20,260 nucleotides of DNA from a virus. Where the stretch lies: positions 1 to 20,260 of IMG/VR virus record IMGVR_UViG_3300033552_000067, one strand, 5' to 3'. A program made the position numbers and the translations under genes. The notes beneath the pieces are model-generated. The model searched no databases. It saw only the letters and a program-made list of their open reading frames with translations, and was not told where the DNA came from. Below, piece after piece: positions 15,290-20,260 of the stretch (within the stretch, counting starts at the first letter, position 1; each line of letters opens with the position of its first letter).

Positions 15290-16106
15290 AGGAGTTAAAG
15301 ACCTTACAGGCAATTCTTGTATTACAGCTTTGATTGATGCAGACTCTATACTTTATATTGTAGGTTGGCATTACAAAGATACCGATAATACTGACCACGT
15401 AAGAGACGCTGTGGATAGATTCATTACTGAAATTCTTGTAAAGACCAAGGCTCGGCAGTATGCTGGGTTTTTCTCTTCAAAAATCACGTTTAGAAACAAT
15501 ATCTATAGCGCCTACAAAGCAAACAGAGCAGAAACGCACCCAGGAATTGAAAAGTGGAAACCTTACATCACAGAATACTGCATTCAAGAGTGGAAGTTTG
15601 AAAAACTAAGTAACTACGAGGCTGATGATGCAGTTGCAGAACTACACCGCGTCATGCAAAACACAGTTATTTGTTCTCCAGACAAGGATTTGAAGCAAGT
15701 ACCCGGCAACAACTTTAACTACGGTAAAGATGTACACTCAGTTATTGAGCCGGCAGAAGCTTTGAAAAACTGGGCCGTTCAAATGCTGATAGGAGATACT
15801 GGAGATAACATCAAAGGAATTCCAGGCATGGGCAAAGTTGGAGCAGCTAAATTACTGGTTGACGTTGATTTTACTGATGCCCAGGCTGCTGATAATGTAG
15901 TAAGAAAAGCATACTTTAAAAAGTTCGGTGATTTAGTTGAATACGAGCTTCATTGCAGGCTAATCGGCTTAGGTTTACCGGATGCTGAAATTGCGTATCC
16001 GTACATTAATACGTTTGAACTTGATAATGCGGCCAGTTCTGAATACATTCGTGTCCCTGAAGATCAAATTGGCCAGGATGCCGAAGACCTATTTGGTTCT
16101 TGGTAG
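15255..16106 (+). CDS. 5'-3' exonuclease / flap endonuclease
   Basis: This enzyme removes RNA primers and 5' flaps during replication, like T4 RNase H or the PolI N-terminal domain. Seen in the 283 residues: LIDADS with D28 and D30, FRNNIYSAYKANR, the acidic cluster YEADDA at 121-126, SPDKDLKQVPG near 141-151, and the helix-hairpin-helix DNA-binding segment GDTGDNIKGIPGMGKVGAAKLL. All the expected metal ligands appear to be present. The start overlaps the nuclease gene by 35 bases. The window shows no DNA polymerase, so it would act with a polymerase encoded elsewhere. Confidence 0.92.
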   Translation: MSQIHSLINKPEGVKDLTGNSCITALIDADSILYIVGWHYKDTDNTDHVRDAVDRFITEILVKTKARQYAGFFSSKITFRNNIYSAYKANRAETHPGIEKWKPYITEYCIQEWKFEKLSNYEADDAVAELHRVMQNTVICSPDKDLKQVPGNNFNYGKDVHSVIEPAEALKNWAVQMLIGDTGDNIKGIPGMGKVGAAKLLVDVDFTDAQAADNVVRKAYFKKFGDLVEYELHCRLIGLGLPDAEIAYPYINTFELDNAASSEYIRVPEDQIGQDAEDLFGSW

Positions 16107-16125
16107 ACCATAATACATCAGTTAT

Positions 16126-16701
16126 ATGAATAAATTCTTTGATGCCGTGTACGATTATCACTTGTGTACTTACTATCTTTTACCGTTAACTCGGTTAAAT
16201 AAGTATGCTTTTGGTCACAATAATTTTAAACAATGTTACGTCAATCGTGACAACCCAATGTTGCTTCATGTGGAAGTATTCTATATTCCAATGAGAATAG
16301 ACCAACAACAAACTTTTCAATACGCTCAAAAACAAGATGGCAGAATGTTCATTACGTTTTTGTTGCCTGACGAGTGGTTAGCTGATGTTGATTTGTTTTT
16401 ACAAGGAAAGTATTCTCAATTCAGTTCAGATGCAAAGCGCAGAATAGTTGACCACGCTGGTTTATCTTACAAACAGATAAAAAGTGAAAACGGGAAACCT
16501 TATACAGACGCCAGGCTTATGGCTATAGATGATGATTTGAAAATGCGTACATTCTTAAAAGTGTACATAGAAAATGCTTTGGGGGTAAGATTGAACGCAA
16601 GTGACGAGCTAATGTCGCCACCCAACTATGATTGTTTTATATATTACTCGGTTGAACAATACAATAAAACCACTAGTTTAGAGTCTCAGGTACAATCCTG
16701 A
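16126..16701 (+). CDS. Unknown protein at the end of the plus-strand block
   Basis: I do not recognise this 191-residue protein. It is aromatic-rich at the N-terminus (FFDAVYDYHLCTYYLLPLTRL), has predicted strands in the middle (LLHVEVFYIPMRI, RMFITFLLPDEWL), and a mixed C-terminus. No catalytic motif, signal peptide or clear membrane segment is visible. The gene is the last on this strand, 19 bases after the exonuclease, and its stop codon lies within the arm of the terminal hairpin, so the last codons also serve RNA structure. Confidence 0.6.
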   Translation: MNKFFDAVYDYHLCTYYLLPLTRLNKYAFGHNNFKQCYVNRDNPMLLHVEVFYIPMRIDQQQTFQYAQKQDGRMFITFLLPDEWLADVDLFLQGKYSQFSSDAKRRIVDHAGLSYKQIKSENGKPYTDARLMAIDDDLKMRTFLKVYIENALGVRLNASDELMSPPNYDCFIYYSVEQYNKTTSLESQVQS

Positions 16702-16724
16702 GACTTGGCTAGTGGTTTTTTTTT
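16666..16724. terminator. Bidirectional terminator between convergent blocks
   Basis: An outer stem AAAACCACTAG (16666-16676) with CTAGTGGTTTT (16709-16719) encloses an inner stem GTCTCAGG (16683-16690) with CCTGAGAC (16697-16704). Nine T residues follow on the plus strand (16716-16724). On the minus strand the other edge provides four U residues. It can end transcripts from both the plus-strand block and the minus-strand lysis operon. The stop codon of the 16126 gene falls in the inner stem. Confidence 0.9.
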
Positions 16725-16742
16725 ACTGGTCGGCCTATATTT

Positions 16743-17282
16743 TTAAGCTTCGTTGGTTGATAGCACTCCGTCTCTGGTCATAGAAACTTGTCTTACATTA
16801 TCAGGTTCTCCCACTACATACTTAGGTCTTCTTGCTCCCAATAATCTACTTTTAGCTATCCAGGTAAAACCTACAGAATCTGATTGGTTTCCTCCGTACA
16901 CACAAAAGCTTGTTGCATCTTCCGCCACATAAAAACCTACGTGGCCTCCACCTTCTCTAACAAATACAAGTACGTCCCAAAGCATTTCTCTACCTTTTAT
17001 TACTGGATCGCCCCACTTTATCCACTCTCTAGCGGATAGTAATTTATTCTTGTCAAAAGCATAATTACACTTGTGAGCTACCCAGCCCACAAATAAACCG
17101 CACCAGGGGATTGAATCTTTGCTGTACCAACTAATTCCCAAAGTCTTAGCCCAACTTAAAATTGTTGGGTTGTCATTGGCGCCAATTACTTCTTTTAAAC
17201 CATTGTACTTTAAAGCTTCTACTAACATAGCTGGAGCTTTTTCTTCCGCTAACCAGCTGAACTTGTTTTCTAATTTTACCAT
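16743..17282 (-). CDS. Endolysin, CHAP/NlpC-P60-like (TIGR02594 type)
   Basis: This is a predicted peptidoglycan-cleaving enzyme for host lysis. The 179-residue protein has DSIPWCGLFVGWVAHK with catalytic Cys61, then AREWIKWGDPV, a VLVFVREGGGHVGFYV strand pair with His114, and VYGGNQSDSVGFTWI with Asn132, the order found in TIGR02594-type cysteine peptidases. There is no signal peptide, so release depends on the holin candidate upstream in the operon. It is the last gene of the minus-strand operon, ending 19 bases from the shared terminator. Family confidence is high; the bond cleaved is not determined by sequence. Confidence 0.88.
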   Translation of the reverse strand: MVKLENKFSWLAEEKAPAMLVEALKYNGLKEVIGANDNPTILSWAKTLGISWYSKDSIPWCGLFVGWVAHKCNYAFDKNKLLSAREWIKWGDPVIKGREMLWDVLVFVREGGGHVGFYVAEDATSFCVYGGNQSDSVGFTWIAKSRLLGARRPKYVVGEPDNVRQVSMTRDGVLSTNEA

Positions 17283-17290
17283 GTTCTAGT

Positions 17291-17545
17291 TTACCATTTG
17301 TTAAGTGGACACCTTGAATGCTCCCCAGCTGTTTTACCAGCTAAGGGACAATGGCATTCTCCGCATTTGTACATCGAACTGTTTTCGTTAATTGCGTTAA
17401 GGATAAGTTGCCCAGTTGATCCTATTTGTACTTTAGATGGGCACAAGTCGCAAATAGCTAAGCGACGTTGAGCTAATTCCTGAATTTCAGGAGTTTGTTG
17501 AATAAAGCTGTACCAGGCTTTTGCTATTTCAGTTAAACTGCTCAT
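17291..17545 (-). CDS. Small six-cysteine zinc-binding-like protein
   Basis: An 84-residue protein with CDLC at 32-35, KCGECHCPLAGKT at 60-72 and RCPLNKW at the C-terminus. The six cysteines (32, 35, 61, 64, 66, 79) suggest one zinc site and perhaps a second. I recall small phage proteins with a similar 'CxxC...CxCPLxxK...CPxxKW' pattern, but no established function. The N-terminal 30 residues are helical. It lies 10 bases after the large membrane-anchored protein and 8 bases before the endolysin gene, so it is in the lysis cassette by position. Confidence 0.7.
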   Translation of the reverse strand: MSSLTEIAKAWYSFIQQTPEIQELAQRRLAICDLCPSKVQIGSTGQLILNAINENSSMYKCGECHCPLAGKTAGEHSRCPLNKW

Positions 17546-17554
17546 ATTAAGTTT

Positions 17555-18364
17555 TTAAAACCTGACAAAATCGTAATTAATACCTACAGCTTGGAACCAA
17601 TTCCGATCAGTAACGTTGTAATAACTATACCCGATAATGTTATACCTTTTAAAATCAAAACTTGCGCCTGGGCCTACAAAGAGTTTTTGGCTATCCATTA
17701 CATAAATACTTCTTAGTTGTAGCCTTAATCCGAATTGAGGCTCCCTTTGTTCAATTTTAAGCCTGTCAATTCCGTTAATAGTGTTTCTTTTGTCATCACT
17801 CCAAATATCTACGTAGCTTCTTTTCGCACCGATAACAGGGAATTTCTTTTTCCAGTATTGAACATAATTGAGTTTAGCATTATACATATAATCAAAAGTT
17901 GGAATTGTGTCTACGGCATCCGGCAGCTTAAACTTAACGGCTAAATAATTATCGTTATAGGTGTAGAAAACTCGATTTAAAGAATCTATGGTCTTTTTTA
18001 AAACAAGATTTTCCGCGGCTAAAGTCGTGTTGATAATGGTAATAGATTCAACCTGCTTTTTTCTAATGTTCAAATCCGAGGCTGTAGAATCTACAATACC
18101 GGGTCTAACTTCATCATCATTCAGAAAACCCCTAGGTAAAATGTTTTCTGCTTCTGCAATGGTCACGCGTTCTAGGCCCTCCTCGCTAATTTTGCGATTT
18201 AAAATAGTTGCCTCTGTTTGAATTTCCTTTTTTTGAAGAGCTTCTTTTTTATTGGCCTGGGTAATCACAGCTTTCATTTCTATGTTGTCTTTCCGTAGAA
18301 AAATAATTACAAGTACTAGAGCAGGAATCACCAGCAAGTACCAAAATCTTAATAAACTTCTCAT
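17555..18364 (-). CDS. Membrane-anchored protein with beta-strand C-terminus, spanin candidate
   Basis: No family is recognised with certainty. The 269 residues show an N-terminal transmembrane helix at about 6-23 preceded by arginines (inside) and followed by a long helical, coiled-coil-prone periplasmic part (about 25-130). The last 80 residues form several amphipathic strands (FGLRLQLRSIYV, KLFVGPGASFDF, YNIIGYSYYNV, WFQAVGINYDFVRF) and the protein ends in Phe, as outer-membrane proteins do. This fits a single protein that could bridge the inner and outer membranes. It overlaps the 99-residue membrane protein gene by ATGA and sits between the holin candidate and the endolysin. The spanin role is inference; a structural or tail role is the alternative. 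Confidence 0.65.
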   Translation of the reverse strand: MRSLLRFWYLLVIPALVLVIIFLRKDNIEMKAVITQANKKEALQKKEIQTEATILNRKISEEGLERVTIAEAENILPRGFLNDDEVRPGIVDSTASDLNIRKKQVESITIINTTLAAENLVLKKTIDSLNRVFYTYNDNYLAVKFKLPDAVDTIPTFDYMYNAKLNYVQYWKKKFPVIGAKRSYVDIWSDDKRNTINGIDRLKIEQREPQFGLRLQLRSIYVMDSQKLFVGPGASFDFKRYNIIGYSYYNVTDRNWFQAVGINYDFVRF

Positions 18365-18660
18365 TTTTGCGTTGTTTTTAAACTGTCTGTTTTTGTTGTT
18401 TCCGTTTTTTTATCAATTATTTTAAGTACTCCAGTGCTCACTAATAAGGCGTTATATAACTCGTTTTTTTCTTTTCGTTCCTGTCTTATTTCTGTTCTTA
18501 ATCGTTCATTATCAGCTTCACAACTTTTATTTGATGAAGAGGTAACGTCTGAATTTTGGTAGAATAAAAACCCTATAATACCGACTGCACTTATGAGCAT
18601 ATAAGCCCATGGATACTTTGCAACTTCCTGTATGGTTGGTTTTAAGTGTATCTCTTCCAT
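18361..18660 (-). CDS. Small N-terminally anchored coiled-coil protein, possible i-spanin
   Basis: A 99-residue protein with one transmembrane segment at about 17-34 (YPWAYMLISAVGIIGFLFYQ) and then a charged, coiled-coil-prone periplasmic region (CEADNERLRTEIRQERKEKNELY) with a single cysteine at 47. The topology is that of Rz-type inner-membrane spanin subunits. Its stop shares ATGA with the start of the 269-residue gene, similar to the nested or overlapping pairs common in spanins. It follows the holin candidate by 24 bases. The function is inferred from size, topology and context. Confidence 0.65.
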   Translation of the reverse strand: MEEIHLKPTIQEVAKYPWAYMLISAVGIIGFLFYQNSDVTSSSNKSCEADNERLRTEIRQERKEKNELYNALLVSTGVLKIIDKKTETTKTDSLKTTQK

Positions 18661-18684
18661 TATTTTTAAAAGTTAATAACTTCA

Positions 18685-18954
18685 TCAATCATCTGATTTC
18701 GTAATTGTTGCGACTACTTTTGCTACCGTTGTTTCGCCTGTTTTTGGCACTGGGGGTTTATCTGAACTGCTGAAATAAACTCCCATTACGCTACCTACCA
18801 TTGAGCCACCCATTACAAAACCTATGAGTAATTGTAATATGCCTGCATCGTCACCGTGAACCACAACTACATAGCTCATAAAAATCATTGTGTAAGCCAT
18901 GATAGCAACAGCTAGTAAGCTTCTTATTGGATTGTCTTTTATTGACTGGTTCAT
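18685..18954 (-). CDS. Two-span holin candidate
   Basis: An 89-residue protein with hydrophobic segments at about 10-32 (IRSLLAVAIMAYTMIFMSYV) and 37-61 (AGILQLLIGFVMGGSMVGSVMGVYF) separated by a short HGDDAG loop. The C-terminus is a hydrophilic, lysine-containing tail. This is a class II holin-like layout, consistent with a pore-former that times lysis. It is immediately followed by the two other membrane proteins and the endolysin on the same strand. Small phage membrane proteins are hard to assign individually, so the call depends on context. Confidence 0.7.
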   Translation of the reverse strand: MNQSIKDNPIRSLLAVAIMAYTMIFMSYVVVVHGDDAGILQLLIGFVMGGSMVGSVMGVYFSSSDKPPVPKTGETTVAKVVATITKSDD

Positions 18955-18955
18955 T

Positions 18956-19228
18956 TTAAATTGTGTTTAATTGTGGAGGTACTACTACTAATCCTAAAGT
19001 ACTAATAACATAATCAATCAATACTTGGTCATTATCATTCCAAAGAATTACAAGTTCTTTAGGTATTTCTACTATTTTTTGGTCATCTATTAAATCACCA
19101 TCTTTATAAAAAAGAAGCCTTACTCTACACGCTTCGTTGCTACCTAAGACATATCCACCTTGACGTAGTTGAATGAAGTTTGCTTCTGTTTGAAAGGCTA
19201 CTTGTATTGGTTCTATCTGTATTTTCAT
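18956..19228 (-). CDS. Short tail-associated protein of unknown function
   Basis: A 90-residue protein beginning MKIQIEPIQVAFQTEANFIQ, with strands through CRVRLLFYKDGDLIDDQKI and a C-terminal helix with the WNDNDQVLIDYVISTLGL pattern. I recall short proteins with the layout 'MKIxIxPIxV...W..D...ieyv...Lgl' next to tail fibre genes in phages of Bacteroidetes, with no known activity. It lies 4 bases after the tail-fibre-like gene and 1 base before the holin candidate. A chaperone or small structural role is possible. Confidence 0.65.
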   Translation of the reverse strand: MKIQIEPIQVAFQTEANFIQLRQGGYVLGSNEACRVRLLFYKDGDLIDDQKIVEIPKELVILWNDNDQVLIDYVISTLGLVVVPPQLNTI

Positions 19229-19232
19229 AATC

Positions 19233-20066
19233 TTATGAATAAAATGGATTTCTTTTTAATGACGATTGTAAGTTGTTTGTTATTAAAAATAGACTAGATA
19301 ATTCTAAGTCAGTTAAGCCTGCACCTAGTATGATTAACCTACTTTCTCTCATTGAACTTGCGCTTGCGATTGCTTCCCCAAACAATATCACCTCCGAATT
19401 TGGAAACACATTAGAAGTATTTGAAATAGTATTTAAAGTTTGATTTTTAAATACTGTGGTTTGAGTTGCATTTATTCGATTAATTCCATACCATCCTAAA
19501 GAGTTGGTTGCAGCTATCTGATGAAAAGTTGAAGAACTTAACTGACCACCATTAAAACCAGAACCATTGCCGTAAATTCTAAATGCTCCTGCGCCTGCAC
19601 TTATATCATAAAAATTATTTTGAACATTTGTTCCTGAATAAAATGATAAGTGTAAGCTGTTTTGAGATGCTAAATTTAAAGAGGGGTTTAGATAGGTATT
19701 AGCTATAGATGTAGCAGAACTAGGTAACGCTCCTGTACCAGAATGAGTAAATGTGCTATTAAAGACTAACCTAAATGCAGCATCTAAATCTCTAGGGTCT
19801 TTAAGGTTAAACTTGTGCATACTTGCTGTTCCACCTATAAAAACATAGACAGCTTTCATTCTTTCCCAAACTGTTTGAGTTTGACCAATATCTTTTAAAC
19901 TCTTTAATCCAACAACAAAGAAATGCAAAGCCATTCTAGCTTCTTCTGCTGTATATAAACCAGCTACACTTAAATTACTATCAGTATTTAAGCCACTAGC
20001 ATCAATAAAATTACGTGCATCTTTATCAATGCGAATATGTACTCTTGTTTTATGGCGTGAAATCAT
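19233..20066 (-). CDS. Tail fibre / receptor-binding-like protein
   Basis: A 277-residue protein. Residues about 64-102 (TQTVWERMKAVYVFIGGTASMHKFNLKDPRDLDAAFRL) match a recurrent module of phage tail fibre and appendage proteins. It is followed by glycine-, serine- and asparagine-rich beta-strand sequence and a helical C-terminus (GLTDLELSSLFLITNNLQSSL) that also typifies that module. The middle resembles a concanavalin A/LamG-type jelly-roll. It probably contributes to host attachment. Its ATG overlaps the preceding stop by one base, so it follows directly from the gene at the window edge. Fibre identity is likely; the receptor cannot be predicted. Confidence 0.75.
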   Translation of the reverse strand: MISRHKTRVHIRIDKDARNFIDASGLNTDSNLSVAGLYTAEEARMALHFFVVGLKSLKDIGQTQTVWERMKAVYVFIGGTASMHKFNLKDPRDLDAAFRLVFNSTFTHSGTGALPSSATSIANTYLNPSLNLASQNSLHLSFYSGTNVQNNFYDISAGAGAFRIYGNGSGFNGGQLSSSTFHQIAATNSLGWYGINRINATQTTVFKNQTLNTISNTSNVFPNSEVILFGEAIASASSMRESRLIILGAGLTDLELSSLFLITNNLQSSLKRNPFYS

Positions 20067-20260
20067 TATAACCTACCTTTAATGTTTTGTAATGTTTTTA
20101 TTAAATGTGAAAATCTTTGCACCTTAACGTCTAATATTCCTAAGCCTATTAAAGCAAAAGATAACCCTCTTGGTGAAAAGCAAACGCTTCCTGTATGAGT
20201 TCTTCCTGAAAGAGTTATCGTGTCAGTTATTTCAGTATTACTTACAAGACTGTTAATAAT
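20066..20260 (-). CDS. C-terminal end of a gene running off the window
   Basis: A frame is open on the minus strand from the window edge to TAA at 20066-20068: 64 residues, starting IINSLVSNTEITDTITLSG and ending LIKTLQNIKGRL. The stop shares one base with the start of the fibre-like gene, typical of coupled genes. The visible part has strands and a helical basic end (RFSHLIKTLQN). It is probably another tail-associated protein, but too little is present to assign. Confidence 0.65.
   Translation of the reverse strand: MINSLVSNTEITDTITLSGRTHTGSVCFSPRGLSFALIGLGILDVKVQRFSHLIKTLQNIKGRL

Noticed and set aside
17735-18221. Two plus-strand open frames opposite the spanin candidate
   Set aside because: They are antisense to a gene in a packed minus-strand operon and their residue make-up looks like reverse-frame translation.
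18661-18684. AAGTT-AAT-AACTT inverted repeat between membrane protein genes
   Set aside because: A five-pair A/T-only stem is expected by chance in this composition and would be unstable.

Overview
The window is phage DNA, most likely from a double-stranded DNA tailed phage of a Bacteroidetes host. The base composition is moderately AT-rich. Start codons lack Shine-Dalgarno sequences and sit in A-rich contexts such as 'gaccATG', and genes are packed with 4-base ATGA overlaps. The gene content is a phage replication, nucleotide-metabolism and rII set followed by a lysis and tail cassette. Two opposed gene blocks, a DnaB-type helicase with no N-terminal domain, an AAA_24/Sak4-like ATPase, ThyX, rIIA/rIIB homologues and a short 5'-3' exonuclease are what I would expect of a crAss-like (Crassvirales) or related phage. 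No terminase, portal, capsid or DNA polymerase gene lies in the window, so that placement is inference.

Layout. 1-160 is a non-coding leader or gene end. 161-7843 (+) is the replication and recombination block: a Dda-like SF1 helicase, a DEAH SF2 helicase, an unknown protein, a DnaB-like helicase, a Sak4-like ATPase, two uncharacterised proteins that may be DNA-binding (5255 and 6099), and a TOPRIM primase. 7846-10822 (+) is a tightly coupled nucleotide-metabolism run: a small unknown, a MazG-like protein, a two-span membrane peptide, a dNMP kinase with a zinc-ribbon insert, and ThyX. 10843-14802 (+) holds rIIA- and rIIB-like genes. 14849-16701 (+) holds a PDDEXK-type nuclease, a flap endonuclease-type exonuclease and an unknown protein.

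A long hairpin at 16666-16724 separates this block from a convergent minus-strand operon. Read from the right edge, that operon contains the end of an unidentified gene, a tail-fibre-like protein, a 90-residue tail-associated protein, a two-span holin candidate, two N-terminally anchored membrane proteins that are spanin candidates, a six-cysteine protein, and a CHAP-like endolysin. This looks like a late operon ending in lysis genes.

The clearest non-coding signal is a leader element with 17 exactly shared bases before the genes at 5255 and 13606, and a looser copy before 6099. The first two of these genes are also each followed at once by an intrinsic-terminator hairpin, so they look like separately controlled, probably highly expressed units inside the otherwise co-directional block. 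No tRNA, rRNA, CRISPR array or insertion sequence was recognised.
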